Of a DNA stretch of 64,000 nt, positions 8,815-18,886 are shown in pieces. The stretch comes from Futiania mangrovi (GTDB taxonomy: Bacteria > Pseudomonadota > Alphaproteobacteria > Futianiales > Futianiaceae): contig NZ_JAMZFT010000001.1 of NCBI RefSeq assembly GCF_024158125.1, positions 248,001 through 312,000 of the forward strand. Reading direction: 5' to 3'. Each line of letters opens with the position of its first letter. Position 1 is the first letter of the stretch. Made by a program: the position numbers and the translations under genes. The notes under the pieces are model-generated. The model made no database searches. It was not told where the DNA came from and was given only the letters and a program-made list of their open reading frames with translations.

Positions 8815-9452
8815 TACGCCATGCTCTGATCGCCGCCGTTGCCCTTGGGCTGGCCGGATGCGGAACCCTCCCGCTGCCGGGTACCGCGCCGGCCGACCTT
8901 TACGACCTGTCTCCGAAGAACTCGTTTTCGGAGAATCTGCCCACGGTGGGCTGGCAGCTGATCATCGACGAGCCGGTGGCGACGAGCGCGGTGAACACGA
9001 GCCGGATCGCCCTCAAGCCGAGCAACCTCGAGGTCCGCTATTTCGCCGACGCGCAGTGGATCGACCGTGCCCCGAAGATGATCCAGTCGCTGCTGGTGGA
9101 ATCCTTCGAAAACAGCAATCGAATCACGTCGGTAGGCCGGTATGCGATCAACCTGACGTCGGATTTCCGGCTGATGGGCACGCTGAGGGAGTTCCAGGCC
9201 GAGTATGCCGTTCTTGGCGAGGCGCCGGACGTCCGCGTGACGCTCAACCTCAAGCTGGTGCGCGAGCCGCAAGGTCATATCGTCGCGGCGCGCACCTTCG
9301 AGGAACGGGTGCCCTCGACCGCGAACACAATGCCCGAGATCGTGCACGCCTTCGACCTGGCGACCGGGCAGGTGCTGAAACGCAGCGTGGAATGGGCACT
9401 GCGCGAGATGGCGGAGATCGGCGTGCCCAAACCGCGCCGCGACCCGTCCTGA
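8811..9452 (+). CDS. ABC-type transport auxiliary lipoprotein (PqiC/DUF330-like)
   Basis: The 213-residue product starts with a lipoprotein signal whose lipobox is LAGC, so Cys17 should be acylated. The body (YDLSPKNSF, then a beta-rich domain ending VEWALREMAEI) matches the ABC transport auxiliary domain of PqiC-like lipoproteins. These sit at the outer membrane and receive the far end of MCE tunnels. It replaces the MlaC/MlaA pair that I would expect in an E. coli-type operon. Its start overlaps the mlaD stop by four bases, which ties it to the same complex. Confidence 0.82.
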   Translation: MIRHALIAAVALGLAGCGTLPLPGTAPADLYDLSPKNSFSENLPTVGWQLIIDEPVATSAVNTSRIALKPSNLEVRYFADAQWIDRAPKMIQSLLVESFENSNRITSVGRYAINLTSDFRLMGTLREFQAEYAVLGEAPDVRVTLNLKLVREPQGHIVAARTFEERVPSTANTMPEIVHAFDLATGQVLKRSVEWALREMAEIGVPKPRRDPS

Positions 9453-9512
9453 GCGCGGTCTGAGCGCGGCCCGCGCGCCGCGATCGGGAGGTTCCGGGCG
9501 CTGTCCTGACGG

Positions 9513-11252
9513 TCAGCTGGTTTCGCCGGCCTCTGTCTCTTCGCTTTCGGCCTCCGTGGCCCGCGCATCGCGCGCAGCGATCAGGAGGTCGGCAATCAGG
9601 GTCACGTCGGTTGCCGGCAGGGCGCCGCGCTGCGCCTCGAGCCCGTCCGCCGCGTCGAGCGCCTCCGTCAGCTTCCCGTAGTTGGTGAGGTAGCGGTCGG
9701 CATACTTGCGGAATTCCTCGCTGGCGCCATAGGCAGTCGCCAGGTTCTCCTGCCGGTCGGCGGCCCAGCGGATCAGGTGCAGCGTGAAGACGTCCCGCTC
9801 CCCGTTCATGTAGCGGCGCCAGTTCGCAACGGGCGGATTGGTGCCGAGCAGCCGGTTGAGATCGATCGTCAGCGCATGGAGCCCTTCAAGCTGGGTTTTC
9901 AACGCCTTGGGCAGATCCAGAAGGAGGGATGAGGGAAGATCCTCCAGCGCCGATTCGTCGAGTTCCGCATGCTCGCCGTCATCGGTCGCGGCGACGGCGA
10001 GCGCGGCCTCGCGCGTGGGGGCGGCGGCTTCCGGTTCCGGCTCGGCGGCCTGCGGCTCCTCCTGCTCCTCGTCGAACACCTCAAGTTCGGCGAGTTCCCC
10101 GGCCTCGCTCTCCTCGAGGTCCAGGTCCAGCCCGGCCTCCTGGCTCTCCTCGTCCGCCGCGCCGGGGCCGGTGTCCCCGTCCACCGCATCTTCGTCCTGC
10201 GGACCGGGGCCGGCCTCCTCATCCGGCACGCCCAGATGGAGGGCGTGCTGGCTCTGCTCCCGTGCCGCATCCTCGATGCCATCCCCTGCACGGGCTTCCT
10301 CGGTGTCGGACATGTCGAGCAGGTCGGAAGCGAGCGGATAGCGGGACGGGCGCGCGCCCTCCCGGCCCTCGGGACCTGCGTCACTGTTCTCCGATGCCGC
10401 CTTCTTCATCAGCGCGAGCGCCTTGGCCGCATCCTGGGTCGAGCGGTGGTGGGCGAGATAAGCCGTCAGTTCTTCCAGCGGCGTCAGGGGGCGGCCGTCC
10501 TCGCCGCGGGCCGTTGCCGCGGGGACCGCTTCGTCCGCTTCCCGTGCATCCCCGTCTTGTCGTGCCCCGGTGAGCGCCGCCCCGATCTCGGCGAGGGCAT
10601 CGGCATCGGCGCCGCCGGCAGGGGCGTGCCTGCCGCCCCCCTCGCTCGCGGAGCCGAACATGCGTGCCACCTGGTTCGCCTCGTTGCCCAGCAGGTGCGC
10701 AACGTCGCGCAGCGCCTCCCGCTCGGCTGCCAAATGCTTCTCGATCTGCTGTGCCTCTGTCCCGATCTGGCGGCCCGCGGACTGCACTGCAGAGATCTGC
10801 TCTGCCAGCCGTTCCTCGATGTCCTTCATGGTCCGGTCGAGACCGTCGAGTGCGGTCGCCATCGCCTGGATACGCCGCTCGAACCCGGCAGCCGCCGTGT
10901 CGGCATCTTCGCGAGCGAAATCCATCGGCGCGCTCAGCCGCCGCGTGGCGTGCGTCAGTTCCGTGGCGATTCGCGTGAGCGTCGCCGCCCGGTGCAGCGA
11001 AAGCGCCGCAAGCCACACGAACAGCGGCGGCAATATGCCGAGGATGGCGAGAGAGGCGAGCACGTGCGGCGCCAGCCCCCAGTTGGCAGGGTTCATGCCC
11101 GCATCCGCGCCGATGCCGAAATAACCGCGGACATAGGCGATCACGGCGCCGATCCAGACGACCGAAAAGACCGCGACCACGAAATAGATGGCGCCGGTTG
11201 CGCCGCCGCCGATCTCCCTGCGTTCCCGCCGGTCAGACGTGCCTTGTGTCAT
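9513..11252 (-). CDS. Acidic two-helix membrane protein with coiled coil, function unknown
   Basis: I do not recognise a function. The 579-residue product (start ATG 11252; the longer upstream frame overlaps the next gene's leader and is unlikely) has two membrane helices at about 20-42 and 60-82. A long helical region follows (about 90-190), with regularly spaced Glu, Ala and Leu suggesting a coiled coil (ERLAEQISAVQSAGRQIG). Next is a very acidic low-complexity stretch (about 290-430), and finally a compact C-terminal helical domain (NWRRYMNGERDVFTLHL onward). It faces the end of the mla operon convergently. The layout resembles envelope scaffolding proteins, but this is only shape. Confidence 0.6.
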   Translation of the reverse strand: MTQGTSDRRERREIGGGATGAIYFVVAVFSVVWIGAVIAYVRGYFGIGADAGMNPANWGLAPHVLASLAILGILPPLFVWLAALSLHRAATLTRIATELTHATRRLSAPMDFAREDADTAAAGFERRIQAMATALDGLDRTMKDIEERLAEQISAVQSAGRQIGTEAQQIEKHLAAEREALRDVAHLLGNEANQVARMFGSASEGGGRHAPAGGADADALAEIGAALTGARQDGDAREADEAVPAATARGEDGRPLTPLEELTAYLAHHRSTQDAAKALALMKKAASENSDAGPEGREGARPSRYPLASDLLDMSDTEEARAGDGIEDAAREQSQHALHLGVPDEEAGPGPQDEDAVDGDTGPGAADEESQEAGLDLDLEESEAGELAELEVFDEEQEEPQAAEPEPEAAAPTREAALAVAATDDGEHAELDESALEDLPSSLLLDLPKALKTQLEGLHALTIDLNRLLGTNPPVANWRRYMNGERDVFTLHLIRWAADRQENLATAYGASEEFRKYADRYLTNYGKLTEALDAADGLEAQRGALPATDVTLIADLLIAARDARATEAESEETEAGETS

Positions 11253-11400
11253 CGTCGCGTCCCGATCGCCCCTGCTTGACCCTTGACACTGCATTACACT
11301 ATCCGGCGTGTGCGCGTCCACGCAGGCGGGCATGCGGAAACCTCCGTATGTGTGCGTGGCGTGTCTGCAGGAAGCGCGCGGGGGCACAAGGGGGCAGGGC

Positions 11401-11655
11401 ATGAAGCGGGAGGGGCGCAAGCCGCCGACGGTGGCGCAGCGGCGGTACCTGGAACGCGGGCTGACGCAGCCCGGCGGCAAGTTGCCGCTGTTCGACGGCG
11501 AGGGACGGGCCGTCGATGCACGCACGGTGCGCGCGTGCGTCGAGGCCGGCTGGGCCGAGCCATGGTTCCATAATCCGCTCAAGCCCGACTGGCTCGTCTG
11601 CCGGCTGACCGAGGCAGGACGAAAGGCCGCCGGCCGCACGCCCGGCGCGTCCTGA
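11401..11655 (+). CDS. Small conserved-looking hypothetical protein
   Basis: An 84-residue basic protein opens with MKREGRKPPT and ends in LTEAGRKAAG. The pattern YLERGL, then FDGEGRAVDARTVRACVEAGW, then VCRLTEAGR looks like a short winged-helix fold in which the last element is the wing and helix; no partner or target is evident. A purine-rich ribosome site (AGGGGGCAGGG) precedes ATG 11401. The frame is open farther upstream, but the earlier part has no such site. It is divergent from the acidic membrane protein and 118 bases before the Hpt gene. Confidence 0.5.
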   Translation: MKREGRKPPTVAQRRYLERGLTQPGGKLPLFDGEGRAVDARTVRACVEAGWAEPWFHNPLKPDWLVCRLTEAGRKAAGRTPGAS

Positions 11656-11773
11656 GCGGTTGCCTGCCCAACAGGAAAAACACGTCATGCGTGCTTTCGA
11701 CCCCGGCCGTTAACCCGCGGGCAAGGCAGACAGGCGCAAGCTCCCCCGAAGTGCGGACTTTCGGGGGCGTTCC

Positions 11774-12166
11774 ATGGCGTATGCGGGCAGTGAAAGGGTG
11801 CGGGGCGGCGAGGCGGCATCTGCGGACCGCTGCGTGATCGACGAGGCGCACCTGATGCACTACACGCTTGGCGATCAGGCGCTGGCCTGCGAAATCCTGG
11901 AACTGTTCGTGGCGCAGGTGGATATCTACCTGGAGCGGCTCGGCGGGGCGAAAGACGACCTCGCCTGGCACGAGGCGGCGCACAGCCTTAAGGGCTCGGC
12001 CCGCGCGATCGGGGCCCAGGTCCTGTCGGCGCAGGCCGCCGCCGCCGAAGCCATCCGGCATGAGGACGAGGACGTCCGCGCCCGCCACCTGGCAACGCTT
12101 GCGGCAAGCGTGGAAGATGTGAAGCAGGCCGCCGCCGGCTATCTGCAGCGCGTCAAGGCAGCTTGA
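11774..12166 (+). CDS. Histidine phosphotransfer (Hpt) domain protein
   Basis: This 130-residue, almost wholly helical protein carries the Hpt signature HSLKGSAR with the phosphorylatable His70. Such stand-alone Hpt proteins pass phosphate between a hybrid kinase receiver and a response regulator. CckA, a hybrid kinase encoded at 27897, uses the Hpt protein ChpT in alphaproteobacteria, but ChpT is a different, pseudo-kinase-shaped protein, so this is not ChpT. The real partner is unknown. A TTAACC half-site at about 11711 lies upstream. Confidence 0.8.
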   Translation: MAYAGSERVRGGEAASADRCVIDEAHLMHYTLGDQALACEILELFVAQVDIYLERLGGAKDDLAWHEAAHSLKGSARAIGAQVLSAQAAAAEAIRHEDEDVRARHLATLAASVEDVKQAAAGYLQRVKAA

Positions 12167-12271
12167 GCGCGTGCCCGGGCCCGTGCCAGCCTGACGCGGC
12201 GCCTATCCCTTAACAAGATCACGCACGCGGTCTAAGGTTTTTCCGGTGCAGCAACCGGCGGGGTCGGGCCA

Positions 12272-13096
12272 GTGACGTTCACGGTGACATTCTGGGGCGT
12301 ACGCGGCTCTATCGCCTGTCCTGGCGCGCGGTATGTGCGCTACGGCGGAAACACGAGCTGCATCGAGGTCAGGGCCGGGGACCAGACCTTCATCCTCGAC
12401 TCCGGCACCGGCATCCGGGAACTGGGACTTGCGCTGATGAAGCGGGAGGAGCGGCGCGCAACGCTGCTTCTGACGCATACCCACTGGGACCACATCAACG
12501 GGTTTCCGTTCTTTACGCCGGCCTATCATCCGGACCGGTCCCTGCGCATCATGGCAGGCCATCTGCCCGCCCACACGCAGATCGGCAGGGTCCTGTCGGA
12601 GCAGATGTCGAAGCCCTTCTTCCCCGTGCCCATCGGGATCATGAAGGCCGCCATGACGTTCGACGACTTTACCGCCGGCGACCGGTTCCAGCTGGGCGGC
12701 GGCACGCGGGTGGTGACCGCGGCGCTGAACCATCCGGACGGCGCGTGCGCCTACCGGATCGAGCATGGCGGCCGCGCGGTCTGCTACGTCACCGATACCG
12801 AGCATCTGCCGGGCCAGCCCGACCAGTCGGTCCTCGGACTGATCGAGGGGGCGGACCTGGTGATCTACGACTGCACCTACACGGATGCAGAGTTCCCGGC
12901 GAAGGTCGGCTGGGGACATTCCACTTGGCAGGAGGCGGTGCGCCTGTGCCGGTTGGCGCAGGCCAAGCGCCTGGCGATCTTCCACCACGATCCCGACCAC
13001 GACGACCCCGTCATGGACGCGATTGCCGCCGAGGCGCAGGCGACGTGGGCGGGCGCCTTCGTCGCGCGCGAGGGCATGACGGTCGCTCTCGACTGA
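12272..13096 (+). CDS. Metallo-beta-lactamase-fold hydrolase
   Basis: The 274-residue product starts with GTG at 12272 and opens with FWGVRGSIACPG, an N-terminal pattern shared by a PhnP/RNase Z-like branch of the MBL superfamily. The metal ligands are visible as HTHWDH (near residue 70), a later His in LNHPDG, an Asp in CYVTDTEH and His in FHHDP. The family includes phosphodiesterases acting on cyclic or nucleic-acid substrates; which one applies here cannot be told. It lies downstream of the Hpt gene in the same direction. In some bacteria such proteins are fused to response regulators, so a signalling link is possible. Confidence 0.8.
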   Translation: MTFTVTFWGVRGSIACPGARYVRYGGNTSCIEVRAGDQTFILDSGTGIRELGLALMKREERRATLLLTHTHWDHINGFPFFTPAYHPDRSLRIMAGHLPAHTQIGRVLSEQMSKPFFPVPIGIMKAAMTFDDFTAGDRFQLGGGTRVVTAALNHPDGACAYRIEHGGRAVCYVTDTEHLPGQPDQSVLGLIEGADLVIYDCTYTDAEFPAKVGWGHSTWQEAVRLCRLAQAKRLAIFHHDPDHDDPVMDAIAAEAQATWAGAFVAREGMTVALD

Positions 13097-13155
13097 CGCC
13101 TGCGGACTGCCAACGTCAGCCGTGCATTGTCGGCCGGGGGCTTGAAAGGCTGTGA

Positions 13156-14633
<1,478 letters not shown>

Positions 14634-14650
14634 ATTCCGGGAGAGTTGCG

Positions 14651-14971
14651 ATGAAGATCCGCGTCACCGACCAGACCGGCAAGGAGCACGAGCTCGAAGG
14701 CATCGAAGGCTGGCGCGTGATGGAGATCATCCGCGACTGGGGCCTGCCCATCAAGGCGGAGTGCGGGGGCGCGTGCTCCTGCGCCACCTGCCACGTCTAT
14801 GTGGACGAGGACTGGATGGACCGGCTGGTCCCGGCGACCGACGAGGAGCTGGAGATGCTCGATACCGCCCCGGCGGTGGAGGACAACTCCCGCCTCTCCT
14901 GCCAGATCCTGATGAGCGAGGCGCTCGACGGGCTGCACGTGACGCTGGCGCCGGGGTCCGAGCCCGACTGA
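14651..14971 (+). CDS. Second [2Fe-2S] ferredoxin, adrenodoxin type
   Basis: It has 106 residues like the first ferredoxin, with ligands in CGGACSCATC and RLSCQI. The two proteins share the same fold and spacing, but their N-termini and surface loops differ (the helix after the cluster reads DWMDRLVPATDEELEML here). This suggests old duplication with separate partners rather than simple gene dosage. GGGAGAG stands eight bases before ATG 14651. Confidence 0.9.
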   Translation: MKIRVTDQTGKEHELEGIEGWRVMEIIRDWGLPIKAECGGACSCATCHVYVDEDWMDRLVPATDEELEMLDTAPAVEDNSRLSCQILMSEALDGLHVTLAPGSEPD

Positions 14972-15029
14972 AGCCGTATCGGGTGTCCCGAATGACGCCG
15001 GGGCGCTTCTCTGCTATGCTGCGCCGATC

Positions 15030-15647
15030 ATGAAAACGCTCTACGACCGGCATGTGCTGCCGCGCCTGATCGATCTGGCGTGCGGGGTTTCCATGGTCAC
15101 CCGCCAGCGCGAAAAGGTCGTGCCCGCAGCGGAGGGCACGGTGCTGGAGGTCGGCATCGGCTCCGGCCTGAACCTGCCGCACTACGATCCCGCGAGGGTC
15201 GACCGCGTGATCGGCGTCGAACCCGACGACCATATCTGGAAGCTGTCGCGCAGGCGGCGGCAAAGCCTCGGCTTCCCGGTGGAGCGGGTCGGCCTGCCGG
15301 GGGAGGCGATCCCGCTCGACGATGCAAGCATCGACACGGTGGTCGTCACCTACAGCCTTTGCACCATCCCCGACGCGGTGGCAGCGCTGAGGCAGATGCG
15401 GCGCGTGCTGAAGCCCGGCGGGCGGATGCTGTTCCTCGAACATGGCGAAGCGCCCGATGCGGGCGTCAGGCGCTGGCAGGACCGCATCCAGCCGTTCTGG
15501 GGACCGATCGCGGGCGGTTGCCACCTGGGCCGGCCGATCCCGGAACTGATCCGGGAAGCGGGCTTCGCCATCGAGGACCTGCAGGCCGCCTATCTGCCCG
15601 GCCCGCGGCCCATGACCTTCAACTATTGGGGCAGCGCGCGGCCCTGA
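15030..15647 (+). CDS. Class I SAM-dependent methyltransferase
   Basis: This 205-residue protein has the SAM-binding motif VLEVGIGSGLNLPHY (near residue 38), an acidic motif II in VIGVEPDD, and LKPGGRMLFLEHGE typical of motif IV-V. The pattern resembles the small METTL7/UbiE-like group. The substrate is not evident. It follows the ferredoxin triad by 58 bases and may be transcribed with it. The tail of the gene takes part in a hairpin that extends into the gap to the convergent GST gene. Confidence 0.82.
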   Translation: MKTLYDRHVLPRLIDLACGVSMVTRQREKVVPAAEGTVLEVGIGSGLNLPHYDPARVDRVIGVEPDDHIWKLSRRRRQSLGFPVERVGLPGEAIPLDDASIDTVVVTYSLCTIPDAVAALRQMRRVLKPGGRMLFLEHGEAPDAGVRRWQDRIQPFWGPIAGGCHLGRPIPELIREAGFAIEDLQAAYLPGPRPMTFNYWGSARP

Positions 15648-15658
15648 GGCGCTGCCCC
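15628..15658. terminator. Possible bidirectional terminator hairpin
   Basis: A perfect 10-bp inverted repeat (15628-15637 with 15649-15658, 11-base loop) spans the end of the methyltransferase gene and lies next to the convergent GST gene end. No T-run follows, so termination strength is uncertain. Confidence 0.4.
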
Positions 15659-15666
15659 GCGAGGGC

Positions 15667-16296
15667 CTACTGGTTCTTCGGGCTGGTGGCGGCGAACATC
15701 TCCTGCGCGCCGAGGCGTTTCGCATGGGCCGCGAGCGCAGGGAACCGGTCCGCGTCGGCAAGCCCGACGTTCGCGACCTCCATAAACTCCCATAGCACGA
15801 CGCTGGTGATGTCGGCCTGGCTGAGCCTGCCGCCCGCGAACCAGTCGCCGCCCGCGGCGGTGAGCCTGGCGTCGAGCGCGTCGAGCGCGGCCGCGGCGCT
15901 GTCCTTCATGCGCTGGGAATATTCGGGCCAGCGCTTGTCTTCCGGGCGGCGGGTGTCCTCGTTGAAGGCGACGACCGCGCGGTCCATGACGCCGGTCAGG
16001 AGTGCGAGAAGCTGCAGCATGTCGCGGCGCGCGGTTCCCTTCGCCGGGATCAGGGCGCGTTCCGGACCCGCCATTTCGTCCAGCGTGTCGAGGATCGCGC
16101 CCGATTCCACCAGCGCCGTGCCGTCGTCGAGAATGAGCACCGGCACGCGGCCCAGCGGGTTGTGGCGGCGGATCTCGGCCAGATGCTCCGGATTGACGAT
16201 GGCGAGCGGGATCTGCTCGTACGCCATCCCGTAGTGGCGCAGGCTGATCGCGACGCGGCGGGTGTAGGGCGAAAGCGGACGTCCGAGAAGCTTCAT
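15667..16296 (-). CDS. Glutathione S-transferase family protein
   Basis: A 209-residue protein, with an N-terminal thioredoxin-like domain (MKLLGRPLSPYTRRV; SPYT holds the usual active-site Ser/Tyr position) and the GSH-binding segments RVPVLILDDG and VESGAI. The C-terminal helical domain includes LSQADITSV, where Asp caps the conserved N-capping box. The start at ATG 16296 is preceded by AGGGATGGA. No substrate is suggested by the neighbours, so a detoxification role is generic. Confidence 0.88.
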   Translation of the reverse strand: MKLLGRPLSPYTRRVAISLRHYGMAYEQIPLAIVNPEHLAEIRRHNPLGRVPVLILDDGTALVESGAILDTLDEMAGPERALIPAKGTARRDMLQLLALLTGVMDRAVVAFNEDTRRPEDKRWPEYSQRMKDSAAAALDALDARLTAAGGDWFAGGRLSQADITSVVLWEFMEVANVGLADADRFPALAAHAKRLGAQEMFAATSPKNQ

Positions 16297-16404
16297 GGAT
16301 ATTCCATCCCTGTCAGTGTCGTTTTGCTGTCGTGGGTGCGGGCAAGGAGATGCGATGAGAGGTAGGGACTTCAAGAGCGGCGCGACAATGGCTATTTTAG
16401 AGCG

Positions 16405-16587
16405 ATGGAACGCACCGGGGATAAGTTTCTTGAAAGCGTGGAGCCCGGCCGGGTCGGGCGCGGTCCGGCAATGCTGCTCGCCGCGGGCGCGGCGGCGGGG
16501 CTTCTGGTGCTGTTCGGCGAGGCGCTGGCCAAGGGGTACGAGGACCTCTATTTCGCCGGGCTTCTGACCGCGCTCGGCTGCTTCTGA
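16405..16587 (+). CDS. Possible small membrane protein
   Basis: A 60-residue open frame between the GST and doeB genes encodes a charged N-terminus and then GPAMLLAAGAAAGLLVLFGE, one plausible membrane helix. The ribosome site is weak. There is no known homologue that I recall, and the frame ends eight bases before the doeB stop on the other strand. It is listed because the hydrophobic pattern is not expected of a random antisense frame, but it may be chance. Confidence 0.3.
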   Translation: MERTGDKFLESVEPGRVGRGPAMLLAAGAAAGLLVLFGEALAKGYEDLYFAGLLTALGCF

Positions 16588-16594
16588 GCCTGCC

Positions 16595-17590
16595 TCAGTC
16601 GGTGGGGACGGCGACCACCGCGAGACAGTCCCCCATCTGGACCTTCCCCGGAAAATGCCGGCCTGCGAGAAGGCCTGAGAGCTTCGCGCGATGCTCCACG
16701 GGTGCCGCGCCCAGCCGCTCGGGCGCATGGACGCGCGCGATCACGTCGCCAGCCTGCACCCGGTCTCCGAGGTCGGCGCAGGGTTCCACAAGACCCGCAG
16801 CGTCGGCGAAGACGAAGCAGTCGCCCGACGGCATGTCGAGGCGGACGGAGCGCGCGGGCGCGACCGGTCCCGGCAGAACGCCCGCGTGGGCCATAACGTT
16901 GCGCACGCCGGTCCGCGCGATGGCGACCGTGCGTGCGGTCGCGGTGCCGCCACCGCCAAGCTCCGTCGTGACGAAGACCTTGCCCATCTCCTCCACGGTC
17001 GTGTCGAGCATGCCTGCGGCGTCGATCTCCAGCAGGCTCATGGCGTAGGGCGCGCCGAAGGCATCGCGCGCGGCGGCGCAGGCTGCTTCCTGCGCCTTGT
17101 CGGGCAGGATGTGCGAGGCGGCGAAGGGCAGGAAGTCGAGCGTCCGGCCGCCCGAATGGATGTCGAGCACGAGGTCTGCCAGCGGCACGAGATGGCGGGC
17201 GACATAGTCCGCGATCTTCTGCGTCACCGTGCCGTCTGGCCGCCCGGGAAACAGCCGGTTGAGATTTCCGCCGTCGATGGGCGAGGTGCGAGTCGCCGCC
17301 ATCACGGCGGGGTGGTTCATGAAGGGCAGGAAGATCGCGCGGCCGGTCATCGCGGTCATGTCGATCTCGCGCGAGAGACCGGCCAAAGCCAGCGGCCCTT
17401 CGTACTCGTCGCCGTGGTTGCCCCCGGTCAGGAGCACGGTCGGCCCGTCGCCGTTCTTCAGGCAGGCGACCGGGATCATCACGTGCCCCCAGGCGCTGTC
17501 GTCGCGCGAGAAGGGCAGGCGCAGGTGGCCGTAGTGCGCGCCCTCGGCGTCGAAGTCGATGGTCGGCGTGATCGGGGAGGGAGCAGTCAT
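16595..17590 (-). CDS. doeB: N-alpha-acetyl-L-2,4-diaminobutyrate deacetylase
   Basis: This protein has 331 residues and belongs to the succinylglutamate desuccinylase/aspartoacylase family of zinc carboxypeptidase-like enzymes. It shows the zinc ligands in GGNHGDEYEG, a His in LDIHSGG and the arginine-bearing NLNRLFPG. In ectoine degradation, DoeB (also EutE) removes acetate from the acetyl-diaminobutyrate made by DoeA, giving L-2,4-diaminobutyrate. Its ATG overlaps the doeA stop (ATGA), so the two enzymes are made together; in Ruegeria they are described as a hydrolase-deacetylase complex. No transaminase, dehydrogenase or EnuR-type regulator gene is next to the pair here. Confidence 0.88.
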   Translation of the reverse strand: MTAPSPITPTIDFDAEGAHYGHLRLPFSRDDSAWGHVMIPVACLKNGDGPTVLLTGGNHGDEYEGPLALAGLSREIDMTAMTGRAIFLPFMNHPAVMAATRTSPIDGGNLNRLFPGRPDGTVTQKIADYVARHLVPLADLVLDIHSGGRTLDFLPFAASHILPDKAQEAACAAARDAFGAPYAMSLLEIDAAGMLDTTVEEMGKVFVTTELGGGGTATARTVAIARTGVRNVMAHAGVLPGPVAPARSVRLDMPSGDCFVFADAAGLVEPCADLGDRVQAGDVIARVHAPERLGAAPVEHRAKLSGLLAGRHFPGKVQMGDCLAVVAVPTD

Positions 17591-18783
17591 GGCTTCACGA
17601 ACAGCTTGCGGGGCGTCTCGCACAGCGTCTGCGACCCGGTGTCGGTGACGAGGACAGTCTCCGAAATCTCCAGCCCCCAGTCGTCGAGCCAGATCGCCGG
17701 CATCAGGTGATAGGTCATGCCTGCCTGCAGCACCGTCATGTCGTCCTTGCGGAAGGACATGGTGCGCTCGCCCCAGTCGGGCGGATAGGACAGGCCGATG
17801 GAATAGCCCATGCGGCTTTCCTTGGTGAAGCCGTGGGCGTTGAGTGCCCTGGTGAAGGCGTACCAGACATCGTGGCAGGTGTTGCCGGGCCGGGACTGGT
17901 CGAGCGCAGCCTCGATACCCGCCAGCACCGCCTCCTCGGCGCGGTACCAGATGTCGGGCGGCGTGCCGAGATAGACCGTGCGCGACAGCGGCGCATGGTA
18001 GCGGCGGTAGCAGCCCGAAAGCTCGAAGAAGGTGCCCTCGCCGCCGCGCAGCTGCCGGTCGTCCCAGGTGAGATGCGGGGCCGACGCATCGACCCCGGTC
18101 GGCAGCATGGGCACGATTGCCGGATAGTCGCCGCCGTAGGGGCCGTCCTCGTCCTCCGCGCCGCGGATGGCGGTCCGATAGATCTCCGCCACGAGGTCGC
18201 ACTTGCGCACCCCCGGTTCGATCATCTCGAGCACATGGGCGTGCAGCCCGTCGGAGATTCGGGCCGCCCGCCGGATGAAGCCGATCTCCGTCTCCGACTT
18301 CACGATGCGGCACCAGTTGACGAGGTTGGTGGCGTCGTAGAGACGCGCCTGCTCCATCGTCGCGCGCAGCGCGGCATGGGCGGCGGCGGAGAAGTAGTAG
18401 TTCTCCATCTCCACGCCGATGGTCGACTTGCCGAAGCCCATGTCGATCAGCAGTTCCGCGAGGTGCTGCATGGGGTGGCGGTCGGGCGACTGCACGAGGT
18501 TGTCCGGGTAGCCGACGATGCGGTCCTCGTCCATCCAGACCGTGCGCATCGCGCCCGCGGCGTCCATGTTCCGGCCCCACCAGATCGGGTTTCCGGACGC
18601 GAACACGATCACCGCCTGGTGGACGTAGAAGGACCAGCCGTCATAGCCCGTCAGCCAGGCCATGTTCGACGGGTCGGTGGCGATCATCACGTCGATGCCC
18701 GCATCCTCCATGCTGACGCGCACACGTTCTATGCGGTCGGCATATTCGTCCCGGCTGAAGCTGAGCAAGACGTCCTGCGGCAT
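17587..18783 (-). CDS. doeA: Ectoine hydrolase
   Basis: The product is 398 residues long, the usual DoeA/EutD size, in the M24 (creatinase/aminopeptidase P-like) fold. The N-terminal creatinase-like domain opens with FSRDEYADR. The C-terminal pita-bread domain has PHLTWDDRQL, YRRYHAPLSRTVYLG and a late SETVLV. The enzyme opens the ectoine ring to N-acetyl-diaminobutyrate. ATG 18783 gives the family N-terminus MPQDVLLSF; the frame is open upstream without support. It is the first gene of the doeA-doeB pair and lies 103 bases after the VWA gene of the previous group. An Xaa-Pro peptidase is the main alternative; the doeB partner argues against it. Confidence 0.88.
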   Translation of the reverse strand: MPQDVLLSFSRDEYADRIERVRVSMEDAGIDVMIATDPSNMAWLTGYDGWSFYVHQAVIVFASGNPIWWGRNMDAAGAMRTVWMDEDRIVGYPDNLVQSPDRHPMQHLAELLIDMGFGKSTIGVEMENYYFSAAAHAALRATMEQARLYDATNLVNWCRIVKSETEIGFIRRAARISDGLHAHVLEMIEPGVRKCDLVAEIYRTAIRGAEDEDGPYGGDYPAIVPMLPTGVDASAPHLTWDDRQLRGGEGTFFELSGCYRRYHAPLSRTVYLGTPPDIWYRAEEAVLAGIEAALDQSRPGNTCHDVWYAFTRALNAHGFTKESRMGYSIGLSYPPDWGERTMSFRKDDMTVLQAGMTYHLMPAIWLDDWGLEISETVLVTDTGSQTLCETPRKLFVKP

Positions 18784-18886
18784 GGGCACCCCGTCGGTTC
18801 TTCGTGTCGCCTGTCGTCCGACACAACCAGCCCGATGCACGCAGGTGCAAGGAAAAATCCGTGTATGGCCGGGCCGCGCGCGGCGC

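Noticed and set aside
11700-11720. TTAACC before the Hpt gene as a CtrA site
   Set aside because: Only one half-site is present.
11774-12166. Hpt protein as ChpT
   Set aside because: ChpT is about 220-250 residues with a kinase-like second domain; this is a short monomeric-type Hpt domain.
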